A DNA stretch of 64,000 nucleotides from Litsea cubeba (lineage: Eukaryota > Streptophyta > Magnoliopsida > Laurales > Lauraceae), in assembly GCA_012931725.1 (NCBI GenBank), contig CM022946.1, forward strand, positions 55,822,164-55,886,163, in the 5' to 3' direction. Shown here in pieces: positions 22,305 to 33,256 of this stretch. The notes under the pieces are model-generated. The model made no database searches. It was not told the origin of the DNA and was given only the letters and a program-made list of their open reading frames with translations. Position 1 is the stretch's first letter. Each line of letters starts with the position of its first letter. Made by a program: the position numbers and the translations under genes.

Positions 22305-23930
22305 TCAAGGGTAGTACCGCTTTAAGAACTTGCCGTTGATGGGTAGCATACATCTGTCGCCTTCCATGTTTAGGAGTGCATATGCGCCGTTGGAGAAAAC
22401 CTTGTCGATGACGTAGGGTCCCTCCTATTTTGGCTCAAATTTGCCTTTGGACTTGTGAGCGAAGACCATTGGTCTTTTTACCGCAAGAACCAAGTCACCC
22501 TTTTTGTAGGCGCGTTGCCTGACCTTTTTATCGAAAGATCCTGCCATGCGTGCTTGGTAAAGTTCAATGCTTTGTTGAGCTTCGAGCCGTCTCTCATCGA
22601 GATTATCCAGCTCATGGAGTCGCAATTTGACATTGTTTTCTTGAGTCATGTCATTTTGCAAGGATACCCTCAAGGAAGGAATTTGTACTTCCAAGGGTAC
22701 GACAGCTTCGCATCCATAGACCAAGGAGAATGGTGTGCTATGGGTTGGTCCTCGAACGGTGGTTCGATAGGCCCACAAAGCTTCAGACATTTTGTCGCTC
22801 CAGTCTCTTTTATGACTAGAGACCATCTATTTGTGGATTTTGCAGAGTGTCTTGTTGAAAGCCTCTGCTAACCCGTTTGCTGCCGGATTGTATGGAGTCG
22901 AAGGACAGCTTTGGATTTTGTATTTGTCACAGAACCTGTAGAATCGATGATCCCGGAATTGTGGTCCGTTATCATGGACAAATCTTTTGGGTATGCCGAA
23001 ACGACAAATGATGTTGGTGCGCAGGAACTGAAGGACTGATGAGGTCTTCATTTCGTTGAACGCAAATGCTTCTGACCACTTGGAGAAATAATCCGTAGCG
23101 GCAAAGATAAAGCGATGACCTTTGCTCGAAGGGGGAGAAATAGGACCTATGATGTCCATACCCCAGGCTTCGAAAGGCCATGAGATCGCTGTAGGATGCA
23201 GCCATTCTGGAGGCATGTGAATGCAATCTCCATGAATTTGGCATTGTTGGCAGCGCTTAGAAAATTACATTGCGTCAGCTACCATGGTAGGCCAGTAATA
23301 TCCTAACCTTTTTATCTGATCATAGAGTTTGGGACCAGCCTGATGAGCTCCGCAAAGACCAGCATGAACTTCTTTGAGTGTTTCTTCAGCCTCTTGTTGT
23401 GACAAGCAGCGTAGAAGTACTCCGTTGAAGGATTTCCTGTAAAGGATTTTTGAAGGAATATCCAAATGAAAGCTTAGGGTTCGCCTTTGGATGCTTACCC
23501 GTTCTTTTGGATCTTCAGGTAGGATTCCGAACATAATGTAATCAATGAACGGATCCCTCCAGTCGCCGATTGAAGTTTGAAGGATTGAAATCCTACTTCC
23601 AACCACTTGGTGACATTCAGCAACAGCTTGGTGTGTGTTAAGAGGAGGAAGGATTCTTCTTTCGCACACTGTGATTTACATGTTTTCCCCTTCCTGGATT
23701 GCCATGGATGCGGCAAGTCCAGCTAGGGTATCTGCACGTATGTTTTCACCTCTACGAATGTGGGTGATGTGACAGATGTCAAACTTTTGCAAAAGTGATT
23801 GTGCCTTGTTGTAGTAAGGCGGTAAATCTGGCTTCCTGACTTCAAATTTCTGATTCATCTGGTTGACGATCAGTTGAGAGTCTCCAAAGACTTCCAGCAT
23901 AGTGATACCGGATTCGATGGCGAGTTCCAA
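22305..23930 (-). pseudogene. Tat element extra RNase H and integrase region
   Basis: Reading down the - strand in one frame from about 23966 to the TGA at 22307-22305 gives, in order: the archaeal-like RNase H (an AAEYQALILGLELA helix, F-G-D-S-Q-L-I-V-N-Q, then A-D-x-L-A), the integrase zinc-binding segment, the integrase core with WGMDIIGPI and VHDNGPQF, and a C-terminal GPYVI domain. The frame is broken by four stops: TAA after ENM (about 23678), TAA before FSKRCQQC (about 23267), TAG before the second half of the core (about 22829) and TAG in place of the conserved Trp before EGPY (about 22427). Each is one transition from Gln or Trp. The first Cys pair of the zinc segment (CQQC) follows a stop but is preserved. 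The region cannot make active enzyme. Confidence 0.85.
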
Positions 23931-23938
23931 TCCTAAGA

Positions 23939-25600
23939 TCAGAGCTTGATATTCAGCTGCATTGTTTGTGCATGGTTCCAGTAGCGAGGAGTTTGAATGC
24001 TCTCTTCGGATTTACAGGATGATTTGTTTTCTTCCGGTGATTGTTGAGGAGCTTTACCTTTATCTTTCTGGAGATTTTCGGCAAAGGATGTTGTGTGCTT
24101 ATCCTCTTCTTCTTTTTCACCTTCATACATCTGTGAGTCTGCGAAGTGGACTTCTTTACCTTTGAAGGGTCTTCTGTCCACAAAGACTCGATGTATCATG
24201 CCGTCGTCGCCGACAAACTTGATGCATTGATGTAGAGTTGAAGGGACAACACCATTCTCGTGGATCCAAGGGCGTCTGAGAAGGATGTTGTAGCATGAAG
24301 GGGTTTTTATTGCATACACAGTGACCTCAGAGATAAGATCACCGATCTGCAACTTGAACCTGATTTTGCCAATAGGCCTTTGAGTACTCCCATCGTATCC
24401 AAAGATAGATACAGATGTGTGGCTCAGCTTGCTGGGTGGGATGCCCAACTCTTCGAGAGCCGATGTGGAGATGAGGTTGAGTGCAGAACCTGGGTCGATC
24501 TGAACTCTGTGCATAGGCATTTCCTTGATATACCCTGTGAAGTACAGGGGTCGGTTATGTCTGGTTTCGCCAAGTAGGAGGTCGTCCTTTGTGAAGGCGA
24601 TGGTTGCACTGGCTGCTTTTTTAACCGAGAGGCATTCAATGCATGATCCCTCAGTTTTCTTCTTTTCTTCCTTTGAGGAGGCTTCTGAGTTTTTGACCCG
24701 GTAATCCATTTCAATTTGGAGGACTTGCAGGGCATGTTTGTCGACATCCTCATTCAGCTTTTGTAATTCCGAGATGAGATTATCACGAGTGTGCGGAGAC
24801 ATTCGCAACAAATCTAGGATGTGCAGACGTGCAGGTATGTGCTTGAAGTGTTCAATCAAGTCATACTTGAAAGCCTCCTTAGGGCCTGCATGTTCATCAT
24901 TGTTGCCACTAGGGGTGCTTACAACATCTTTTCCCGAAGGATTTACATATGTAAAGGAAGATTGGTTGTAATTTTTGTGATAGTCCCGGGCAGAGCGGGT
25001 GCCTCTACCAACTTTGAGAGCTTCTTGAGAAGGGTCTTCGTTTGGAAGATTGTCTTCAGGATCAAGAGGCTGTCGTTTTTCATTTGCTGAGGATGAATCA
25101 GTAGCAAAGTTGCCATCCTCAATGATCGTGTTGCACGGAGCATTTTCCGGGAACAAGTCCTGAACAGCATCCAGCAACCTTTCTTCTTCGTTGACTAATT
25201 CATCGTCCCAAGCATCATTGGCTGGGAATTCTTCAGTCGGGAAGGGTGTGAACTTTGAAGTCACAGTCTCAGGAGAAGAGACCTGAGAGGGTGTCATCTC
25301 AGTGAAAGTCACGTGAGACGAGGTGGCTCCAAAAGATACATTGCTAGGCGTCGCCGGAGTGTAAGTGCTCTCATCAGACGATGCTTCGGAAGAGCTATAA
25401 TCCCGAATTATCACATTACAGGAAGCTCTGATGGGAGACGTTGCCTGATCGGAGTCAGACTCATCCTCGGATGTAAGAGGATCGTCTATCCAGCAATTTT
25501 CTCCATTTTCAGGAGTTAAGGGAGGATGTACCTGGTGGTCTTCAGGGACTTCAGGCTCTGGGTTGCGAGGAGGCTCGTTGACGTGGTCTTGCTCTTGTTA
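23939..25600 (-). pseudogene. Tat element protease region, reverse transcriptase deleted
   Basis: A frame from the TAA at 25600-25598 to 23939 gives 491 codons from its first Met at 25414. Acidic and Ser-rich linkers are followed by the aspartic-protease-like part with D-P-G-S-A in the position of the usual D-S/T-G-S, then LGIPP and a hydrophobic W-I-H-E segment. About 100 residues later the reading frame ends and the RNase H helix (NNAAEYQ) starts in another frame. In Tat elements roughly 2 kb encoding RT and the first RNase H belongs between these points; no FPLP, YxDD or equivalent motif exists on either strand. I place the deletion junction near 23970-24060. The protease catalytic motif is also atypical. 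Confidence 0.8.
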
Positions 25601-27671
25601 TAGAGCGAGTCGCTGCAAGATCCTTGCATATTCTTTAAGATCAGGCATGGGAGCCGGATCTTCTTCTTCATCAACTCTTTGTGGCTCAACATGGTTGATT
25701 TCCACTAGAGTAATGAGAGGTGCTGAGTCAGCAGCATTTTCTTGTACAGCCTCTTGGTCTTCTTCATCATCAGACCCTGGATCCTTGTGGCTGTAGGGGG
25801 TTATACCAGATTACTGGCCTAAGATGAGACTCAGGAACCCATTCTTCATTGGAGAGATATTCTCCTGTTTCAAGGGACTCCTCCCACTCATCTGTGTAGT
25901 TGGATTCGAATCCATCATCGGTGTCGCTGGACTCGTATCCATCAATGGAGAATCCAACTACCGAATTACAAGAGTATGATGCCTCCTGCATGGCTTCTTT
26001 GAATCGAGGTGGCATGAAATCACTGAGAGTGAATTTTCTTACCCCCTTTGAAGTCTCTGGAAGGGATATTTTTGTTGCCTCCAGTGAAACGGTAGAGGAA
26101 GCCTCTGCCTTTTCTTTGACCTCTAGTTTTGGCTGGGTCTTCTCTTGCCGTTTGAGCTTGAGGAGATGTTTCCTAGCCTGCCTTCGCTGTTGAGCTGTAG
26201 GTTTTGTTTTCACGACTTCCCAATTTTCATCTTCCAGGAGATCGGGATGTACCCATATCGGTTGTCCATCTGGTGTCGGGTAAGGAACCAGTTCCTCGGA
26301 CGCTTGGATTGAGTTTATTACCTTGAAGGAAGTAGTGATCTTCTTCTTCGGTGATTTTGATGGTTGTCCACATGTCACCATGTTGACGGAGGCAGGCCCA
26401 TAGTTTTTGTCAAAGGTGATGACTCCGTTTTTCCACATCTCGTTTATTTTCTCCCTCACAACGAAGCATTGATTGAGAGGATGCGAGATCATCTGGTGGT
26501 ATGGACAGTACCGAGGATCATTGGTTTTACCAACATCACCCGGTCTTTTTGGTTCAGGCAAGGTGAGCTTGCCGTTTGCCACAAGAGCCCCGAAAATTTC
26601 ATCAACATCTTCATCAAACGGGTATTTCTTCTCTACTCGTTCTTTGAAGGCATCTGAGAGTTTAGGTCTCTTAGCAGCAACTTTATTTTCAGCTTTCTTT
26701 GGTGGCTGAGGAGCTGACTTGGTCTGCACATTGAGGACCTCTTTTTTCTTTGGTTTAGAGGTTGCAATGGCGGTTGGCTCTTTTCTTGATGATTTCTGAC
26801 TGTTGAGGTCTTTAATCACCGTTTCAGCTTCCATGGAAGCTTCTAGGAGTTCTCCCAGGTTTTTTGATTTATTGCCGATGATCATGGAGCGGATTTTGGC
26901 TCTCATGTTGTTTCGGCAAATGTCGACTAGCGATGCTTGTGGCAATACATCAAAGCATTTGTATGCCATTGCTTTCCACTTGTGAATGAAGTCATATGTT
27001 GATTCATTCTCCCCCTATTTTAGGCTGCACAGCTGAGCCATAGTAGCGGGATGATCCTCACCTTTGAAGTGAGTCAGGAAGCGTGTCTCTAGCATGGCCC
27101 AGTTTTGGATTGAGTCCTCCGGCAGAGTGGAGTACCAATCGAAGGCCGTACCTTTTAGGGTACTTGCAAAGAGGCGGATCTTGATTGCATCTTGGTCCGC
27201 GATAGCTCCCGTCAGGATCTTGAAGTGGATGACGTGCTGTCTGGCTGATCCTTTCTCCGTATATGTTTGGAGAGTAGGATGCTTGAATTTGGTGGGGAAC
27301 GGGACCGAGTCCATCCATAAGGGATATGGTGGCTTGATCCCATGCTCCTTGAGTATATCCTCTTCTTTCGCTTTGGCGAGGATACTGTCTATGTCCTTTT
27401 TGGTAAGGGCGCGTGACTCATTTTCTTCTCCATTTACCTCATCGTCTTGATGATTCGGAGGAGGTTCATTGTTCGCTTGATTTTGGAAGGCGAGGAGAAG
27501 GTTTTCCATCAGAGTTTCAATCCTCTGCTGGCCCTGTTCCAACTGCTGGATGCGGGTGATCGCATCTTCTGGAGGTGGATTGCAGGGTGGTGGCTCAGAA
27601 TTTGTAGCCAAGACATTCATCCTTCGTGATTCGAACGAAGAAACTGTCCTGGTGACTGAGCTGGGGCTCAT
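25601..27671 (-). pseudogene. Tat element gag
   Basis: Two long frames in one register (27671-27015 and 26969-25770) are separated only by a TAG at 27017-27015 that replaces a Gln in the conserved L-K-Q-G-E-N-E-S block. The product carries a retrotransposon-gag core with FDWYSTLP and, further on, a C-x-Y-H...H-x6-C finger (YCPYHQMISHPLNQC) typical of Tat gag. A one-base frameshift near 25790 shifts the acidic linker into another frame, which runs until the TAA at 25600-25598. Confidence 0.82.
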
Positions 27672-27704
27672 TCTTTTTGAAGAAGAGCTTGAGGAAGGAT
27701 CACT

Positions 27705-28730
27705 CTACTGTCCTTTGCTTGAAGGAGCAGGGGATTCTTCTAAATGTCTTCTTGTCCTGGAGATGCTGCGGGTCATCGAACGTCGGACATGGATTTTTGT
27801 TGCTGATTTTTCGTGCCTTCTGGTTTTTCCAACCATATGGACGGCAGCAACTTGGTTGGGTCTTTCTTTTTCGACCCATTTGGGAGAGACTTGAAGTGTA
27901 GGAGGTTGGGTCCTTTGCTTCTCTAGTCTCTTTTGCCGGTATGACGCGCGGCGGCGTATACAACGAGCAATTTGAGCTTCGGTCAACTCTGGCTGGGCTT
28001 TGACGATGAAGGATGTGCTCCCTCTGGCGCAGCAGCCGAGCCTGTCTTCTTTGCAGCTGGGCAAGGACAGGATGCGAACCCTGTCCTTCGCCTGTTGCAG
28101 CGAAGCTTTGAATTTTTGGAGTTCGGCCTCTGTAGAGATGAAGGGTCGAACTGCAGGTTTGTAGGCCTTAGCAGGTGCTTGTAGAGGCCTTGTGATGCAT
28201 GACTTGATTTTGGGCTTGTAGGAACAAGCCGGCTCATGCTGGGTTGACTTGAGAGTCAGGTTGGAGATGGGTCTCTCCTCTTTCATGTAAGCAAGAGGGT
28301 AGAACTGATTCTCCTTGAGTGGGGCCAGGAATGCTGGCTTAGTGGATGTTTGGGACCTTCTTTGTTTTGGTGAAGGTCTTGGGGACCAAGTCTTGGGATA
28401 GACCTGGTTCCTTGCAGGTCGAGACTTCGTGGGGGTGCCACGGGCTTCAGGCCTTCTGGTGCTCGCCTTTGGTGTCACGGTAGTGACACGTTGAGAGGCG
28501 AGTTCCTGCTTCTTGGAGGGAGCAGTTTGTTCCTCGGGAAGTGGGAATGGTCCCAGCGTCCCAAAGACGATAGTCCGGGGAGTCGAGGTCGACCCGGAGT
28601 TCAGAGAGTTGCCGAGGGAGTTGACACTTCGGCAGCTAATGGGGCGCTTGTAGGTGCGCGCAGTTTGCTTCTGTTGAAGCATGATTTGGTGCTTGTTCTC
28701 ATCGAAGGTAATGGTAAGCGATGCTGCCAT
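27705..28730 (-). pseudogene. Basic N-terminal ORF ahead of Tat gag
   Basis: A 341-codon frame starts at the Met complement of 28730 and ends at TAG 27707-27705. It is in the same register as gag, so it is either the true gag N terminus cut by one stop or a separate ORF1 as in Ogre-type elements. It is strongly basic and rich in Arg, Lys, Pro and Thr, with no domain I recognise. The stop is one transition from Gln (CAG to TAG), which favours the first reading. Confidence 0.6.
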
Positions 28731-29139
28731 TGTTAGTTTTTTTCAAAAATTTCTGAAACAAGACTACATCCATTAGTAATCACAAGAATATAATGATCAT
28801 AAATGGGAAGTTCTATGGTTTCGTCTTTTCAAATTGCTCGAGGGAGATGACCCAAGCAATATGAGGAAGGCAAAATGCCATAGAGGGTACAATTGTTCTG
28901 ATCGCAGGTATGGTAAGCCCAGAATGAGCGTCCCAGTGACTGCTAGAAGCAATTGTGAACTTAAATTCGACTTATCGAGAAGCAAAGCTTGCTCGAGATA
29001 AGAAGAATATAAAGTTTGGAGTTACAGATGTGCCGGTCGCAATACAGTAGACCCTGAAAGGGCGTACTAGTACCGCTAGACACAAATGTTTTGAGACCGC
29101 ATCCATGAGATGAGATTCTCTGTTTTGAAATGTCAAAAT

Positions 29140-29420
29140 TGGATTCATCAAAGAGAGCAGATGGTATTCCAATCTGAACACGGGCTCAGCGATTTCCGCG
29201 AGCGCCAGTGCTCAGAAAGAAATGAACCATAATTTCTCGAATCTGAGTCTAAAAATGACGAGATTTTTTTTTTTTGAAAGGCCAATATCGGGTTCATCAA
29301 AGAGAGCAAAAGGCACTCCAATCTGAACACGGGCTCAGCGATTTCCGCGAGCGCCAGTGCTCAGAAAGGAGAAGACCAAGATTTCTCCAATCTAAACCCA
29401 AAATGACGGAAGTTTTTTTT
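29140..29420. repeat. Two diverged copies of a unit of about 147 bp
   Basis: Each copy contains 'ttcatcaaagagagcaa' or a variant, 'gggctcagcgatttccgcga' and a terminal 'aaatgacg'. They are more distant relatives of the four units at 29843-30440: the order of elements is the same, with 'catcgaagag', 'aacaggctcaac', 'gcgcgatgaa' and 'tttctcaattttgaatcc' in place. Together they form a six-unit family. Confidence 0.75.
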
Positions 29421-29842
29421 TGAAGATTTTGAAGATTTTTTTTTTAAAAAGAAAATCTTTTTTTTATTTTTTATAGTTTTTTATATTTTTTTAAGATTTT
29501 TTTTTTTTGAAAATTTTTTTTATTTTTTATTTTTTATTTTAAAATTTTTATTTTTTTTAAAATTTATTTTTTTTAAATAAAATTTATTTAAAAGACGAGA
29601 AAGTACACATAGGCCTCCTAACCCGGTCTTATGAAATCTTGATTGATAGAATTGCCCCCAGGTAAGGGTAGGATTACTTAATGAACCCGTTTGGAGGACC
29701 CTTGCCTAGAACAGTCAAGCTGTCTCCACACTCTGGACAAGGCTTTTCTTTGAATCAACCATGATCAAAGAACACAGTTGGTTTAACCTTAGTGGTCTAT
29801 GTCTTTTTTTTATTTTATATATATATATATATATTTTATTTT

Positions 29843-30441
29843 TAATGAACTCATCGAAGAGAAACGATGGCCCAAAACCTTAGTCGAACAGGCTCAACAT
29901 TTCTACAAGCGCGATGAACGATAGGAACGGATCAAGGTTTCTCAATTTTGAATCCAAAATGAGAAATCTAATTTTATATATATATTTTTTTTATTTTTAA
30001 TGAACTCATCGAAGAGAAACGATGGCCCAAAACCTTAGTCGAACAGGCTCAACATTTCTGCAAGCGCGATGAACGATAGGAACGGATCAAGGTTTCTCAA
30101 TTTTGAATCCAAAATGAGAAATCTAATTTTATATATATATATATATTTTTTAATGAACTCATCGAAGAGAAACGATGGCCCAAAACCTTAGTCGAACAGG
30201 CTCAACATTTCTGCAAGCACGATGAACGATAGGAACGAATCAAGGTTTCTCAATTTTGAATCCAAAATGAAAAATCTGATTTATATATATATATATATAT
30301 ATTTTTATTTTTAATGAACTCATCGAAGAGAAACGATGACCCAAAACCTTAGTCGAACAGGCTTAACATTTCTGCAAGCGCGATGAACGATAGGAACGGA
30401 TCAAGGTTTCTCAATTTTGAATCCAAAATGAAAAATCTGAT
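29843..30441. repeat. Four-copy tandem repeat of about 155 bp in the 5' leader
   Basis: Units start at 29843, 29998, 30151 and 30312 with 'taatgaactcatcgaagag' and are nearly identical for about 125 bp. They are joined by TA-microsatellites of varying length. Tandem repeats in untranslated regions of Tat/Ogre elements are a known source of plant satellite DNA. Confidence 0.9.
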
Positions 30442-30655
30442 TTTTTGTTTTTTTTTTGAAAAGAGAAAGAGCGGAAATAAATTCAAAGAATTAGAAATTT
30501 CCAAAAAATCTCATCTCATTTTTTTTAGATGCGGAATCCAACATAGGCCACCAATTATAAAGTAGCGAAGGAATCGAGAAAAGAAATATAAGCATAGAGC
30601 AAAATATATGATATGCAAATATTTCATTTCTAGCATCGTGTTCTCAAATAAACGG

Positions 30656-30673
30656 GTCCCACCGGGTGTGCCA
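30656..30673 (-). other. Candidate primer-binding site of the Tat element
   Basis: Three bases inside the 5' LTR end (AGC spacer) the - strand reads TGGCACACCCGGTGGGAC. It starts with the obligatory TGG, so the matching tRNA would end in GTCCCACCGGGTGTGCCA. I could not match it to a tRNA I know with confidence. Confidence 0.6.
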
Positions 30674-30676
30674 GCT

Positions 30677-33251
30677 TGATGGACCGCGCTCCTGCTCGGC
30701 TCTACCGAGGTCGGCGGACGTGGGAGTCCGTTGGGTCCTACCCTTTCGTAACCGGGGGGCAGAGGCACGCATCAACATTTTCGTTGTGTGGGTGTGCCAG
30801 ATTTTCTATTTTACTTGGAATTGCAAGTGGCGATCCGGAGATCAACCTTCGCAAGTAAAAAAGAAATCAACTTCTTTCAAGTTTTCCATTGCACATATAT
30901 TTAAGAAAAGAGACATTTTTCTTGGTTTGCCGTGAAAGGCGATTTTTTTGGCATTTATAGCCGATTTTTGCGTTTATAGACGGTTTCTGGCGTTTATAAC
31001 CGATTTTGGCGTTTATAGCCGATTTACAATCCTTATCAATAATGAAATACAAGAGTTGTGATTTTTGTCTCTTTTGAAAAAATACAAACTACAATGAAAA
31101 GCAAGAAAAGGAGGATCTAACTTCTCAGGAGATTGTGGGGGACCCGTTTAGATTGACGGTCGCAAGCCATATGTAGGCTTCGCCATCATCCATGCAGATG
31201 AGAACAGAGGATGCTATTGATTCGCTTGGCTTGGCTATAACCTCAGGTTTTTAGAGGACAAAGACCAAAAGGAGGTCCTATGTCCAATAAAAAACCGAGT
31301 AGACAGGCTGAAAAGCCACATCTAAGCCATTGGAGGCAGAAGGAGAAGGCAAGGACCTTGGGGGGGTACCCCCAAGGGACTTTTGTCACCTTGTAGCGGT
31401 GGTCGATGTAGTATTTCCGCAGAGTTTTCTCTCTTTTCCTTCTCTGAATTTCTGTGCTTTGTCTGTGTCTCTGTCTGTGATTTTCTCCGATCTCTTTCTT
31501 CTTGGAGAGCTCTCCTATTTATAGGCTTTTAGGTAGCCATTTAGGAGGGTTTATGGGCTTTTATTATCATTAAGCCGCATAATGGGAGGAGTTATAGGAT
31601 TTAAATCTTTATTTTGTAACTCCTTTTTCTTGGCTTCTGATTGGCCGGAGGAGATTGAGGGCATTTAATCACCTTTAATCGCCATGATGTGAGGAGTTTC
31701 ATGGGTTAAATGCCATGAATCTCTTGACTTGTAACTCTCGGATGCTTGCTTCTGATTGGTCCATCCAAAGAAATGGATTAATGACTGTAATAAAGCTAGT
31801 CAATTAATCGCATTAAGTGGTCGCTGAGCAGTTGAAGAGTCGCGGGCCGTGCCGCGTCTTTTGGGATTCTTCTGGTAATGATCATCGATGGATCTTCATG
31901 TAGATCGACATCGGATGACCATGTGACTTCAGGTGTTGGTTGCCAACAGCGGGTCAGTGCCATCTGTCCTGTCGATTTCTCGATCGGTCGGATAGAAAGC
32001 ACACTTTTTTTTGGTTGACCGGGTGGCGATCAATGTTGTTTTCGATACTTTTGATGATTGACCCGTGTTTTTGACGGATGTCAGAGGATTTGTTGTCTCA
32101 AAAGTATGAGTTTTGGAAACTACCAGAGGCTGGACGCTTCGAATTGCAAAAAAACGGCGAAAACCGGGGTTTCCGGGGCCTTCCCGGCAATCCCAGGCTC
32201 CAGGGTCGCAGGGGTTTGCGACCCTGGGGGGATTTTTCCCTTTTTTTTTCCCGTTTTGTGTCCGTTTTTGCTGTTTTTCGATTCTTTTTTCTTCTGTATT
32301 TTTCCTTGAAATTTTTGACCATTTATTGGCCTGATTTCCCTGTAGGAAACCTGATGAGAATCCTTGCATTTTATTTTGCAAAGTTTCCAATTTCTTGAGA
32401 AAGCCGAAGACTTTGTCGCGCAGAGCTGCCGATTTTCCGTCAGAAGCTGAAACTGGGTCAAACGATGTCGGAATGACCTGAAATTTGGTGTGAAGCCTCC
32501 TGAGCAATAAATAAGACCAACCATAGGCTTTTTTTTTTTTGAATTTTGAAGCCGTTTGGGGTCCTATCACCAGTAGACTCGCTTTTGTCGCGATGATGTC
32601 GCGGTTTGATGTGCGGTCAACCGATGTCCGATTAACTTGAAATTTGACAGGGAACCCATTGGAGTCATTTTAAGATGATCCATAGGCTCTGTCTTGGAAA
32701 CCATGGTCCTGGAGAGCTTTGCCGCCAAGAGGCCTGATTTGGCTTCCGAGCGTCAAACTATGGTCAAATGTTGTCGAAATGACCTGAAATTTGACGTGCA
32801 GCCCCTTGTAAGCATTTTGAAGCCGTCCATGTGCTCTATCTGATGAGTGATGGCCTCGGCGGTTCTTGCTGCCGAGAGGCTTGATTTAGCTATTCGAGGG
32901 TTGATGTAGGGTCAAACGTTGTCGGTTTGACTCGAAACTTGACGTGGAGCCTTTTGGATGTATTTTGAGACCATCCATCGGCTCTGATCGAAGATTTGGT
33001 GTCTCCGATGCTTTCGCCGCCGAGAGCTTCTTTTCGGCCGTCGGAGAAGCGAAGTTAGGCCAAATGATTTTGAAATGGCCCGAAACTTCTTGTGTACTCC
33101 TCTTTTGGCTGTCTTGAAGGATCTTGCAGTTTTTGTTTGATTCTGACAAGATTTGATTTTTTGGAAGTAGCCTTGCCTATTTATGGCAGGTTGCGACTTC
33201 ATGTAGCTCTTTGGATCTTGAAGAGGCAAAGTGACATTTTTAGTGTCAACA
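30677..33251 (-). repeat. Tat element 5' LTR
   Basis: This is the copy upstream of gag when read on the - strand. It ends at 30677 next to the primer-binding site and starts at 33251 next to the GGGTC target duplication. U3 spans roughly 33251 to 31520 and carries the diverged tandem repeats. R and U5 lie toward 30677 and carry the GGCATTTATAGCCG motifs. Confidence 0.93.
31516..31523 (-). promoter_or_regulatory. LTR TATA box
   Basis: TATAAATA on the - strand, in a CCTATAAATAGG context, lies in the middle of the 5' LTR. The same sequence is at 13544-13551 in the other LTR. Transcription would start about 30 bp downstream, near 31490, marking the U3-R border. Confidence 0.6.
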
Positions 33252-33256
33252 GGGTC

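Larger units (their letters stand above)
28731..30655 (-). other. Tat element 5' leader
   Basis: The 1.9-kb stretch between the primer site and the first coding frame has no coding signal. It holds low-complexity A/T tracts (29400-29600; 29805-29835), the repeat pair at 29140-29420 and the four-copy array at 29843-30440. Confidence 0.65.
12702..33251 (-). mobile_element. Tat-lineage Ty3/gypsy LTR retrotransposon, RT deleted, with antisense PMD gene
   Basis: LTRs of 2600 bp (12702-15301) and 2575 bp (30677-33251) begin and end TG...CA and are flanked by the 5-bp duplication GGGTC (12697-12701 and 33252-33256). A primer-binding-site candidate next to the right LTR and a purine tract next to the left LTR put the element on the - strand. 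Gag, protease, a second (archaeal-like) RNase H and integrase follow in that order. The extra RNase H, the very large size and an antisense gene between integrase and the 3' LTR are features of the Tat group (Ogre, Grande, Retand). The reverse transcriptase and its own RNase H are missing. LTR divergence is a few percent by eye, so the insertion is not recent. Confidence 0.92.

Noticed and set aside
22455..22871. 138-codon + strand frame
   Set aside because: Antisense shadow of the integrase region.
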